A stretch of 62,182 bases of DNA from positions 1-62,182 of the forward strand of contig JADGRF010000237.1 in NCBI GenBank assembly GCA_017881055.1, read 5' to 3'. This DNA is from Sandaracinaceae bacterium (GTDB taxonomy: Bacteria; Myxococcota_A; Polyangia; Polyangiales; JAFGIB01). A model generated the notes under the pieces. The model was not told where the DNA came from. It worked only from the letters and a program-made list of their open reading frames with translations, and did not search any database. The position numbers and the translations under genes were made by a program. Shown piece by piece: positions 12,158 to 20,242 of this stretch (position 1 is the first letter of the stretch; every line of letters starts with the position of its first letter).

Positions 12158-13558
12158 TCAGGGCACGTGCAGATCGAGGCGCAACGGTGCGTCGCGCAAG
12201 GCGTCTGCGCGTTCGGCGAAGCGCGGCGTGTCGCCTGCGCCGCACTGGATCGTCGCTAGCTCGATGCGGGTTTCCTTGGTGCGGTCGCGGCCGAGCGCGA
12301 CGATGGCGATGCCGTCTGGGCCGGGCGTACCGGTCGAGACGATGCTGAGCGGAAAGAACGGCAGCTCGGCGAAGCGGCAAAGCGTGCGGCGCTCGAAGCC
12401 TCCGCTCGCCAGCTGCACGAACGCGACGACCTCGGGTGCGGCATAGCCGACCAGGTCGAGGCGACCGTCGGCGTTGACGTCGACCGCGCGCACGTCGGTC
12501 ATGCGCGAGCTGCCGGCGATCTCGCGCAGCTCGCGGTTGCCGGCGGTCGCGAGCACGAAGCCGAGCGCGTCGCCGGCCAACACCGCGTCGTCGTGGCCGT
12601 CGCCGTCGAGATCGGCGGCGAGGACTTCGCGCGCGTTGGCCAGATCGAAGCTGGTTCGCTCGCGCACCGCCTTCGCGTCGAGATAGAGCGCTTCGACCGC
12701 AGGCTTTTGTGCTGCGACGATCGCGTCGTCACGACCATCGAGGTCGAGATCGACCGCGGCGATGGCTCGCGCATCGAGGCCGAGCGGTGCCACGAACGAG
12801 CGCACAGGGGACGGCCCGCCACGCATCACGATCAGCTCGCTCGCACGCGAGAGGCGGGCGTCCTCGGCGTGCACGATCAAGAGGTCGGGGTTCTTGACCT
12901 CGCCGTCGCCACTCGGTTGCGTCAGGGCGAAGGCGCGCACGGCGGATGCCGAGAGCGGCTGCGGTCGACCGAAGCTGCCCGCGTCGTCATGGAGTAAGGC
13001 GTAGAGCGCGCCGCCGCGAGGTGAGGTCTCGGCGTCGCGGTAGAGAAAGGGCACGAGCAGATCGGGCTTGCCGTCTCCACTCAGGTCTGCGGCTAGCACC
13101 GGAGCGGCGTCTGCGTAGAGCTGCGCGTTCGTGACACGCGTGGTGATGCTCGCGATGCGTTGCAGCTCGGCGTTCGCGCCGCTGCCGGAGATCGTGATCA
13201 GTTGCGCTTGCGCACCGCAGTGCACGGCCCACGTGGGCAACGCCGTCGCTAGCGATAACGCGCGCAGCATGGGCGTGCCGGTGGCGGCTTCGCAGACGAC
13301 GACGCGGCGTGTGTTCGGAGCCGCGGGTTGCGCTTCCCTGGGGACCGCCGCGGATGGCGGCGGCGCGGATGGGGTGACGACGGGCTGCGCGAGCTCTTGG
13401 TGCTCTTGCTTGGGACAGGGCAGCGGGGTGCTCGCCGCGGGCTCGCAGCGAGGCGCCGGCAGGCCAGGCAGCAGGCGAAAGCGCACCGACGCCGCGCCGG
13501 CGGCTGAGCCGATGGCGAGCATGACGAGGCAAAGCGCGATGGTCTTGTTCGACGTCAC
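12158..13558 (-). CDS. FG-GAP/VCBS repeat envelope protein
   Basis: The GTG start at 13558 lies 4 nt after the stop of the upstream lipase maturation factor gene (TGA-GCTC-GTG), so translation is probably coupled. The N-terminus is a signal or anchor (TIALCLVMLAIGSAAGAA), followed by a Pro/Ala linker. Four calcium-loop repeats are clear: DLSGDGKPDLL, DLDLDGRDDAI, DLDGDGHDDAV and DVNADGRLDLV. These build an integrin-type beta-propeller found in secreted or surface proteins. The partner and ligand are unknown. The pairing suggests the two gene products act in the same envelope process. Confidence 0.85.
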   Translation of the reverse strand: MTSNKTIALCLVMLAIGSAAGAASVRFRLLPGLPAPRCEPAASTPLPCPKQEHQELAQPVVTPSAPPPSAAVPREAQPAAPNTRRVVVCEAATGTPMLRALSLATALPTWAVHCGAQAQLITISGSGANAELQRIASITTRVTNAQLYADAAPVLAADLSGDGKPDLLVPFLYRDAETSPRGGALYALLHDDAGSFGRPQPLSASAVRAFALTQPSGDGEVKNPDLLIVHAEDARLSRASELIVMRGGPSPVRSFVAPLGLDARAIAAVDLDLDGRDDAIVAAQKPAVEALYLDAKAVRERTSFDLANAREVLAADLDGDGHDDAVLAGDALGFVLATAGNRELREIAGSSRMTDVRAVDVNADGRLDLVGYAAPEVVAFVQLASGGFERRTLCRFAELPFFPLSIVSTGTPGPDGIAIVALGRDRTKETRIELATIQCGAGDTPRFAERADALRDAPLRLDLHVP

Positions 13559-13562
13559 GAGC

Positions 13563-15086
13563 TCACTGCTGCACGAGTGAATCACAACGAAGCGGCTGCG
13601 TAGCGCCGAGCTCTTCACGCGTCCAGTACGCGGCTGTTCGACGGCGTTGGTGCGGCGTCGTGAAGCGGTAGCGATGGAAGACGATGCGGACGGCTTCGGG
13701 ATGCTCGGGCAATCGGCTGGAAAACAGGGGCTGCACGACCCGGGGAGCATGACAGAGTCGGTCGAGCAACGTGTGCACGAAACGTGGCATGCCGTGCTCG
13801 TACGCCAAGCCGTAGAACCAAAGACGAAAGTCGACGCGCGGTTGGTGCGGCGCGACGATTGGCGGTGGGCGTTGCGGAGGACCAGGCTTATAGCGCATGG
13901 CGTGTGCGGTCCAGGTCTCGCCTTCGGCGGTTTGGAACTCGGGCTCGACGCGCTCCCGCGTGATCTGGCCGAACAGATGGTAGACGTTGGCCAGCCGGAA
14001 AGGCTCGAGCGTTTGATAGCTGTGCAGGAGCGTCTCGTGCGTTGCGGCGCGGCGCGTGAAGTGAATGAGCGCGCCGTTGATCGACGCCAGCGTCCAGGCC
14101 GCGAAGAACAGAGCGAGCGCAGCGCGTCGTGGCCATGCCGCTGATGGCGGCGGGGCGATTGGGGCTTCGGCTTCGCGCGGCGCACCGGACTTCAGCCACG
14201 TGGGCAACCGCGCGCTGATCTGCCTTTGCAACCATGCGATGTCGCTGTCGCGCAGCAGGCACACCTGCAGGGCGGCCGCGAGGTACGTGAAGAAGCCGTA
14301 GTTCGCGGTGGCAGTGTCGATCACCAGGAAGCCCGAGACGTAGACGAACGCGAAGAGGCGCAGCGCGCGCGGGCCGAACGCGAAGAATGGCACCACGAGC
14401 TCCATGAACAGCGCGGCCCAGCTCTCGAGGCGATGAACGTAGGCCGGCAGCTGGTGCGCGTACCAGGCGAGCCAGGTTGGTAGGGGCGCCGTCTCGTAGT
14501 AGAACGACATCGCGCTGCCGTCTTTCCAGTCGCCCAGATCGGACTGCCATTTGGCGATGCCCGACTCCAGGTACAGCTTGAACCACAGCAGGCGCAGTAG
14601 GAGCGCCGCGTATGGGGCGGGGCGATCGCGGGGCAAGAGCGCGGCCAGCAGCGAGGCCTCGACCAGCATGTTGTCCCACTGGAACGAAGTGAACGTGTCG
14701 CAGCCGACCGTGTACGAAAGGTAGAGCGCGGCGTTGACGGCGAAGGCAAGGCGCGTCTGAAAACCCAACAGCGCGAGCAGCGAAACGAGCGTGCCGAGCA
14801 GCACGCCGAAGAGCAGGGCGCCGTCGCTGTGTGCGAGCCAAAGCAGCGTCGGCAGCTCGCTCGGGCCCACGCCTTGGGCCTTGGCGCGCGCAAACAGCTC
14901 CGCCATGGGCAGAAGGCCGTGCTCTCCGACCAACAGCAAGAGCTGCGTGCCGAGCGAGAACCATGCCGTGAGCGAGACCAACGCCAGGAGCGTGTGAAAG
15001 ACGCGTGCGACGCGCGGACCGCCGTCCGCATTGCCGCCCGGCATCCAAAAGGGCAAGGAGTGTCGTGCCGCGTGCGGCCCGCGCAT
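13563..15086 (-). CDS. Lipase maturation factor (LMF) family membrane protein
   Basis: In animals LMF1 sits in the ER membrane and helps lipoprotein lipase fold and dimerise; bacterial members have no established role. The product has about 507 residues and several TM helices. Conserved family stretches are FTSFQWDNMLVEASLLAAL, ESGIAKWQ, MSFYYETAPLPTWLAWYAHQLP, NYGFFTYLAAALQ, the C-terminal PRVDFRLWFYGL, and the ending FTTPHQRRRTAAYWTREE. It heads a two-gene operon with the FG-GAP protein. The start at 15086 has no clear ribosome-binding site and lies 9 nt from the large inverted-repeat element; an in-frame ATG at 15044 is an alternative. Confidence 0.85.
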   Translation of the reverse strand: MRGPHAARHSLPFWMPGGNADGGPRVARVFHTLLALVSLTAWFSLGTQLLLLVGEHGLLPMAELFARAKAQGVGPSELPTLLWLAHSDGALLFGVLLGTLVSLLALLGFQTRLAFAVNAALYLSYTVGCDTFTSFQWDNMLVEASLLAALLPRDRPAPYAALLLRLLWFKLYLESGIAKWQSDLGDWKDGSAMSFYYETAPLPTWLAWYAHQLPAYVHRLESWAALFMELVVPFFAFGPRALRLFAFVYVSGFLVIDTATANYGFFTYLAAALQVCLLRDSDIAWLQRQISARLPTWLKSGAPREAEAPIAPPPSAAWPRRAALALFFAAWTLASINGALIHFTRRAATHETLLHSYQTLEPFRLANVYHLFGQITRERVEPEFQTAEGETWTAHAMRYKPGPPQRPPPIVAPHQPRVDFRLWFYGLAYEHGMPRFVHTLLDRLCHAPRVVQPLFSSRLPEHPEAVRIVFHRYRFTTPHQRRRTAAYWTREELGATQPLRCDSLVQQ

Positions 15087-15094
15087 CGCGCAAC

Positions 15095-15241
15095 GCTAAA
15101 TGACCGCGCGTGATTCGGGAACGGTGGATCGCGAAGGACCGTGCGCCGCGATCAAGAAGGAGCGCCGAAGGAAGGGTGGCTCCCCTTTCGAGGCGCTCCG
15201 ACGCCCGAGCGAGGCGCCGTTCCCGAATCACGTCATTTAGC
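15095..15241. other. 147-bp multi-stem inverted-repeat element
   Basis: The ends are complementary: 15095-15124 pairs with 15217-15241 over 25 bp, interrupted only by a 5-nt bulge (CGCGC). Three internal stems follow in order. GATCGCG at 15127-15133 pairs with CGCGATC at 15147-15153. GGAGCGCC at 15159-15166 pairs with GGCGCTCC at 15192-15199, with a further AAGGG/CCCTT inside. CGCC at 15202-15205 pairs with GGCG at 15213-15216. Together they could draw a cloverleaf on either strand. It lies between divergent genes. It may be a structured RNA, a leader of the LMF gene, or a miniature mobile element; I see no target-site duplication. Confidence 0.7.
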
Positions 15242-15333
15242 CCGGGAGCGTGCTCGCGGAATAGGGCCTGGGGTCGCGCGGTTTAGGCGGCACTGCGGCG
15301 TGCCTCTGACGGGCATGCACAGGCGGCCCCCGT

Positions 15334-15363
15334 TTGACGACCCGCGGGGGAGTTTGCTCTAGT
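15334..15363 (+). promoter_or_regulatory. Possible sigma-70-type promoter for the ABC operon
   Basis: TTGACG (15334-15339), an 18-bp spacer, then TCTAGT (15358-15363), placed 37 nt before the ATG at 15400. The -35 element is good and the -10 is weak. It lies downstream of the 147-bp element, so that element would not be in the ABC transcript. Confidence 0.35.
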
Positions 15364-15399
15364 GGCGCGCGCCAACTGGTATTGGGTGCTTTCCGGTTC

Positions 15400-16386
15400 A
15401 TGATCGTCGTCGAAAGAGTTTCCAAATACTACGGTGCGCGCCGCGCCGTTGCGGACCTCAGCTTCGAGATCCGCGAGGGTGAATGCGTGGGCTTTCTCGG
15501 GCTGAACGGCGCGGGCAAGAGCACGACGCTGCGGCTTCTGTCGTGTTTGCTCCTGCCGACGTCCGGCAGTATCCGCGTGCGTGGGCTCGATGTGGTGTCG
15601 AGCCCGCACGAGATCCGCAAGTTGATCGGGTATCTGCCCGATACGCCGCCGCTCTATCCCGAGATGACGGTGAGTGAGTACTTGGAGTTCGCGGGGCGCC
15701 TGCGCGGCCTATCGGGTGCGGACCTCGACAAGCGCCGCGCGCGCGTCTCGGGCTTGTGCAGCTTGGACGCCGTAGCGCGCTCGCCGATCAGCCAACTCTC
15801 GCACGGCTATCGACAGCGCGTCGGCATCGCGCAGGCGATCATTCATGGGCCGTCGCTGCTGATTCTCGACGAGCCGATTCAAGGCCTCGACCCGGTCCAG
15901 ATCGTCGAGATGCGCAACATGATCGGCGAGCTGCGCGGCGAGCACACGATCCTGCTCAGCACGCACATCCTGACGGAGATCGAAGCCACCTGCGATCGCA
16001 TTCTCGTGATGCACGAGGGGCGGATCGCAGCGCAAGGCACGGAGGAAGAGCTCTCGGCCAAGCTGCGCGCAGACCGAGCTCTCGTGCTGGAAGTGCGCGG
16101 CAGCGCCGAGGCGTTGCGCGGGGCATTGGCTGGGCTACCCGAGCTGCGCGAGCTGCGCATCGACGCGCAGGGGCCGGAGATCGTGCGCGCATCGCTGCGC
16201 GTGGACGACGCGCTGCGTGAGCGCGTCAGCAGTAGCGTGGTCAACGCTGGCCTCGGCTTACTCTCCATGCACACCGAGTCGAGCGGGCTCGAAGCGGTGT
16301 TCCTGGAGCTGTCGCGTCATGCTGGCAGTGCGAGCAGCTCGACGCCGGATGCCGCGCCGGAACCTGCGAACCAGGTGGCGCCATGA
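15400..16386 (+). CDS. ABC transporter ATP-binding protein (GldA-like)
   Basis: The product is the cytoplasmic ATPase of an ABC-2 type exporter. The ATG at 15400 (MIVVERVSKYYG) is the normal start. It has Walker A GLNGAGKSTT, signature LSHGYRQRVG, Walker B LLILDEP, and the switch histidine in STHIL. A C-terminal extension of about 90 residues follows. Next come, each overlapping by ATGA, a membrane permease, a GldG-like protein and a DUF4340 protein. This four-part order resembles the gliding-associated GldAFG cluster of Bacteroidetes, but the same arrangement is widespread in non-gliding bacteria with no defined substrate. The motility link is inference only. Confidence 0.93.
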   Translation: MIVVERVSKYYGARRAVADLSFEIREGECVGFLGLNGAGKSTTLRLLSCLLLPTSGSIRVRGLDVVSSPHEIRKLIGYLPDTPPLYPEMTVSEYLEFAGRLRGLSGADLDKRRARVSGLCSLDAVARSPISQLSHGYRQRVGIAQAIIHGPSLLILDEPIQGLDPVQIVEMRNMIGELRGEHTILLSTHILTEIEATCDRILVMHEGRIAAQGTEEELSAKLRADRALVLEVRGSAEALRGALAGLPELRELRIDAQGPEIVRASLRVDDALRERVSSSVVNAGLGLLSMHTESSGLEAVFLELSRHAGSASSSTPDAAPEPANQVAP

Positions 16387-17108
16387 ACAACATCATGATC
16401 GTCGCCCGCCGCGAGCTCGGCAGCTACCTGCGTACGCCGAGCGGTTACTTGATCGCAGCGGCTACGCTGCTGGTGCAGGGCCTTCTGTTCAATACGCGCG
16501 CGCTCGGCGATGGCGCGAAGCTCTCCTCGCAAGTGCTGATCGACTTTCTGCGTGACTCGAGCGGCACTACCACGGTCGCCGCGGTGCTCTTGACCATGCG
16601 CCTGTTCGCCGAGGAACGGCAGTCGGGAACGCTCGTGCTGCTGTTCACCTCGCCGGTGCGCGAGAGCGAGATCGTCGTCGGGAAGTTTCTGTCGGCGTTC
16701 GTGGTGCTCTCGCTGTTGATTCTGGCGAGCGCGTACTTGCCGGCGTTGATCTTCGTGAACGGAAAGGTTTCGATCGGCCACATCGTGGCCGGTTACGTGG
16801 GCCTGCTCTTGCTCGGTGCAGCGACGCTCTCGCTCGGCGTGCTCGGCTCGGCCCTCGCGCGCACGCAGATCATGGCTGGTGTGCTGTCCGCCGTGTTCAT
16901 CTTCATGTTCTTTCTGGCGTGGGCGCTCTCCAGTGTCGTGGAGCCGCCGCTTGGCACCGTGATCGCGCACTTCTCGCTCTACGAGATGCACTTCTTCCCG
17001 TTCATGCGCGGGCTCGTTCAGCTCTCGGACGTCGTGTACTACGCATCGCTCACGTACCTCGCGCTGCTCGCGTCGACGCGGGTCATTCAGAGCCAGAGGT
17101 GGCAATGA
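16383..17108 (+). CDS. ABC-2 type permease (GldF-like)
   Basis: The ATG at 16383 overlaps the stop of the ATPase gene (ATGA), giving translational coupling. The product has 241 residues and about six hydrophobic helices. Near the N-terminus, ARRELGSYLRTPSGYLI is the typical amphipathic interface helix of ABC-2 permeases. FAEERQSGTLVLLFTSPV is the conserved cytoplasmic coupling loop of this family. It would pair with the ATPase at 15400. Confidence 0.9.
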   Translation: MNNIMIVARRELGSYLRTPSGYLIAAATLLVQGLLFNTRALGDGAKLSSQVLIDFLRDSSGTTTVAAVLLTMRLFAEERQSGTLVLLFTSPVRESEIVVGKFLSAFVVLSLLILASAYLPALIFVNGKVSIGHIVAGYVGLLLLGAATLSLGVLGSALARTQIMAGVLSAVFIFMFFLAWALSSVVEPPLGTVIAHFSLYEMHFFPFMRGLVQLSDVVYYASLTYLALLASTRVIQSQRWQ

Positions 17109-18964
17109 GCGACAAGCAGAAGACCTCGAACGTGCTCGGCAGCTCGCTCCTCTTGGCGTCGCTGGTGCTCCTGTTCATCGGCGAGCGTGCGGCCGGCACG
17201 GACAAGCTGCACCACGCGCTCTCCGGGTTGGGAACGCTGGCGTTCGTCGTCGCGTTGGGCCTCCGGATTGCCGCGTTTCGCGCGGCCAAGGGCGATGTAC
17301 GCGCGGTCGAAGCGCGCCTGCTGGCGAGCTACGGCGGTGTGTTGCTGGCGCTTTTCGCCTACGCCTGCTCGACCGACGCCGTCATGGATCTGTGCAAGGC
17401 GACCGGCGAGGCGCGCGAGCACGAGGTCATCGTCTGGAGCGTGCTGTGGCCGGCGCTGATGCTCGTGTCGTGCTCCGCGCTGTTCTTCATGGAGCTGGTC
17501 TATGCGCGCATGCCGATCGCGGCGTCGGTCGAGCTGCGTCGTGTGCGTACCGGCGCGTATGCCGGCCTGACACTCGCGTGCTCGGCCGTGTTCGTGCTGT
17601 GCATCAACTACGTGGCGACGGCGCGCGACGTGCGTCGTGACGTGAGCTACTTCAAGACCACGGTCCCGAGCGCCGGCACCGAGCGCATGCTGAAGAAGCT
17701 CGATGCGCCCGTGCGCGCGATTCTGTTCTGGCGCAAGACCGACGACGTGTTGCGCCAAGTCGAGCCCTACTTCGCCACGCTGCACGCGCACGCAGGCAAG
17801 CTTCGCTACGAAGTCCTGGATGTCGCCATGGTGCCCGAGCTGGCGCGCAAGAATCGAATCACCAGCAACGGCTTCGTGCTCTTGCTGCGGGGCGAGGGCG
17901 ACAAGCAAAAGCACCAAGCGTTTCGCGTCGGCAACGAGCTGACCGAGGCGCGACCGCAGCTCAAGAAGCTCGACTCGGTGTTCCAGCAGAACTTCGCCAA
18001 GCTCGCGCGGCCCGAGCGTGCGGTGCTGCTCACGGTCGGTCACGCCGAGCGCAACTCCAAAGCCGAAGACGCCGCGAGTGGCGACGGTACGCAGCTGCTC
18101 GAAGAGCTTTGGCATCGCTTGAATCTCAAGACCGACACCGTCGGCCTCGCGCAGGGCCTGGGCAGCGTCGTGCCCGACGGATCGAGCGCGGTGATCATCA
18201 ACGGCCCGCGCGAGAAGTTCCTGCCCGAAGAAACCGCGGCGCTGCTCTCGTACGTGCGCAAGGGTGGGCGTCTTCTCCTGATGATCGATCCCGACACCGA
18301 CGACGGGCTTGCCCCGCTGCTGAGCGGCCTCGGCGTAGAGCGCATGGAAGGTACGCTGGCGAGCGAGACGCAGCACATGCAGCACGCGCACGACCAGAGC
18401 GACACGGCGCTCGTGTACTCGAACAGCTATTCGTCGCACCCGAGCGTCACGACGGCAGCGCGCTTGCAGAACGAAGTGGCCACCGTGTTCGTGCGCGGTG
18501 CGGCGTTGCGCAAGGGCATCGCGAACAACCTCACGCCGAAGCCCAACGTGACGTTTTCGCTGCGCAGCGGGCCCATGTTCTTTCGCGACGTGAACGGCAA
18601 CTGGAAGCACGACCATGAAGAAGCCGAAGAGTCGATGAACATGATCGCCGCGGTCACCGTGAGCGAGAAGCCGGGAGCACCCGAGGGGCGCGCCGTGATC
18701 ATCGGCGACGGTGATTTCATGACCGACAAGATTGGCTCGAACAACGGCAACGTCATGGTGTTCGTCGACTCGATCGCGTGGCTCGTCGGCAACGAAGAGC
18801 TGAGCGCCGAGGTCAGCTCGGAAGAAGACGTGCCGCTGCCCCACACGCGCGACCAGGACAAGCTCTGGTTCTACGCGACCACGTTCGCGATGCCGATGCC
18901 GGTGCTCGGGATTGGCCTTTGGGTGGCTCGGCGTCGGCGCCGACGCGCGGAGGCATCGTCATGA
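17105..18964 (+). CDS. GldG-like ABC auxiliary membrane protein
   Basis: It starts at the ATG overlapping the permease stop. The product has 619 residues. Five or so N-terminal helices are followed by a large extracytoplasmic region starting YFKTTVPSAGTERMLKKL and including LTVGHAERNS and GGRLLLMIDPDTDDGL. It ends in FATTFAMPMPVLGIGLWVARRRRRR, a final helix with an Arg-rich cytoplasmic tail. This is the layout of GldG/ABC-type uncharacterised auxiliary proteins, whose soluble part resembles a substrate- or peptidoglycan-facing domain. ATGA overlaps on both sides place it firmly in the operon. The function is inferred from context. Confidence 0.88.
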   Translation: MSDKQKTSNVLGSSLLLASLVLLFIGERAAGTDKLHHALSGLGTLAFVVALGLRIAAFRAAKGDVRAVEARLLASYGGVLLALFAYACSTDAVMDLCKATGEAREHEVIVWSVLWPALMLVSCSALFFMELVYARMPIAASVELRRVRTGAYAGLTLACSAVFVLCINYVATARDVRRDVSYFKTTVPSAGTERMLKKLDAPVRAILFWRKTDDVLRQVEPYFATLHAHAGKLRYEVLDVAMVPELARKNRITSNGFVLLLRGEGDKQKHQAFRVGNELTEARPQLKKLDSVFQQNFAKLARPERAVLLTVGHAERNSKAEDAASGDGTQLLEELWHRLNLKTDTVGLAQGLGSVVPDGSSAVIINGPREKFLPEETAALLSYVRKGGRLLLMIDPDTDDGLAPLLSGLGVERMEGTLASETQHMQHAHDQSDTALVYSNSYSSHPSVTTAARLQNEVATVFVRGAALRKGIANNLTPKPNVTFSLRSGPMFFRDVNGNWKHDHEEAEESMNMIAAVTVSEKPGAPEGRAVIIGDGDFMTDKIGSNNGNVMVFVDSIAWLVGNEELSAEVSSEEDVPLPHTRDQDKLWFYATTFAMPMPVLGIGLWVARRRRRRAEASS

Positions 18965-20145
18965 GGGGTGTGCTCTTGCACGGTGCGCTCGCGCTCGCGG
19001 GCCTCTTGCTCGCGTACCAAACCTGGACGCGCAAGCCCGAGGACGACGGTGCGAGCACCGCCGAGCTCACGGTGCTGGCCTGCACCGAAGCCAACCTGCA
19101 GTCGATCAAGCTGGAGATGCCTACACACTTGGTCGACGTCGCGCCTCGTCGCACCTCGGGGCTACCGTCGTATTGGATCACGACGCGACGCAAGAAGGTC
19201 GAAGAAATGGATCCGGCGCCGGGTGACAAGAAGCCTGCGAGTGCCAAGCCCGCCGCGAATGTTGCAGCTGACTCTGGTGCGCCGCCGAATGCTCCCGCAA
19301 CCGACAAGCCTGGCGCTACGCCTGCGGTGCAAAAGCTCGACCCCACCGTGCCGCGCGGCTTTCTGACCAATGCCAGCTTCAAGGACTACGTGAAGCGCGT
19401 GACGCCGCTGCGTGCGGTGCGCGCGCTCGGTCCGATCCGCGAAAAGCTCGCCGATTTCGGGCTCGATGCGGTGGGCACGCGCATCACGGTCGCGTGCGGA
19501 GGCAAGTCGGTGCAGCTCGAGGTGGGCGCGCGCACGTTCGGCACCGGTCAGCTCTATCTGCGCGACGCGAAGAGCAAGGACGCGTATCTGTTCGACGACG
19601 CGTTCGTCTCCGACCTGGAGTCGGCGCAGTTCAAGTTCATGCAGACGGAGCTGCACGCGTTTGCAGTCGACGATGTGGACGAGGCCAAGGTGACGGCACG
19701 TGGCATCGAGAAGCGCTTGCTGCAGCGCGACAAGAAGCTCGGCGAGCAAGGGCACTGGGTCGATGCGAGCGCGCCGACCAAACGCAACGAGCTGTACAAC
19801 AACTGGTTTGCACGCCTGCGCAAGCTGCGCGTGCGCGAGTATCTGCCGGAAGGCACGCAGCCGGGTGCAGAGCTCGCACCGGGCAGCACGGGAGCGGTGA
19901 CGACCGTCGTCACGATCGAGTACACGCACGACGGCAAGCCGAGCGGCAGGCTCGAGCTCGTGCGCGTTCAGCAGGGCAGCGCGGCGCACTACTACGCGCG
20001 GACGGAAACCACGCAGGGCTTCGTCACGCTCTACGATTCCGCAGCGAAAGAGCTCGAGTCCGACGTCGGACTCGTGATGGGTCTCGAAGACGCCGCTGCC
20101 GCCGAGAGCGGCCAAAGCGCCGAGCCTGTTCCGTCGCCCCATTGA
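18961..20145 (+). CDS. DUF4340-domain membrane-anchored protein
   Basis: The ATG at 18961 overlaps the previous stop. One N-terminal helix (GVLLHGALALAGLLLAYQTW) anchors a soluble region with an Ala/Pro-rich linker around residues 85-125. DUF4340 features include ASFKDYVKRVTPLRAVRAL, then ADFGLDAVGTRITVAC and a later LEVGARTFGTGQLYLR. DUF4340 genes nearly always end GldA/F/G-type operons, where they probably form the extracytoplasmic partner. A perfect palindrome begins 30 nt after the stop, which may terminate the operon or control the next gene. Confidence 0.85.
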   Translation: MRGVLLHGALALAGLLLAYQTWTRKPEDDGASTAELTVLACTEANLQSIKLEMPTHLVDVAPRRTSGLPSYWITTRRKKVEEMDPAPGDKKPASAKPAANVAADSGAPPNAPATDKPGATPAVQKLDPTVPRGFLTNASFKDYVKRVTPLRAVRALGPIREKLADFGLDAVGTRITVACGGKSVQLEVGARTFGTGQLYLRDAKSKDAYLFDDAFVSDLESAQFKFMQTELHAFAVDDVDEAKVTARGIEKRLLQRDKKLGEQGHWVDASAPTKRNELYNNWFARLRKLRVREYLPEGTQPGAELAPGSTGAVTTVVTIEYTHDGKPSGRLELVRVQQGSAAHYYARTETTQGFVTLYDSAAKELESDVGLVMGLEDAAAAESGQSAEPVPSPH

Positions 20146-20175
20146 CGGCTGTGTTCGCGTGCTTCGTGCCGTGTG

Positions 20176-20211
20176 TTGCAAGCGCGCTTGCAAAGGTAAA
20201 CGCGCTTGCAA
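20176..20211. promoter_or_regulatory. 18-bp perfect palindrome plus direct half-site (operator-like)
   Basis: TTGCAAGCGCGCTTGCAA (20176-20193) is a perfect palindrome. The half CGCTTGCAA is repeated at 20203-20211, exactly 18 bp downstream of its first copy. The arrangement lies 31 nt before the DHH-type gene. A dimeric repressor with a third half-site is the simplest reading. A terminator is less likely because no T-run follows. Confidence 0.55.
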
Positions 20212-20242
20212 CGTACAGCATGAACACGCATCTTGAGCCACG

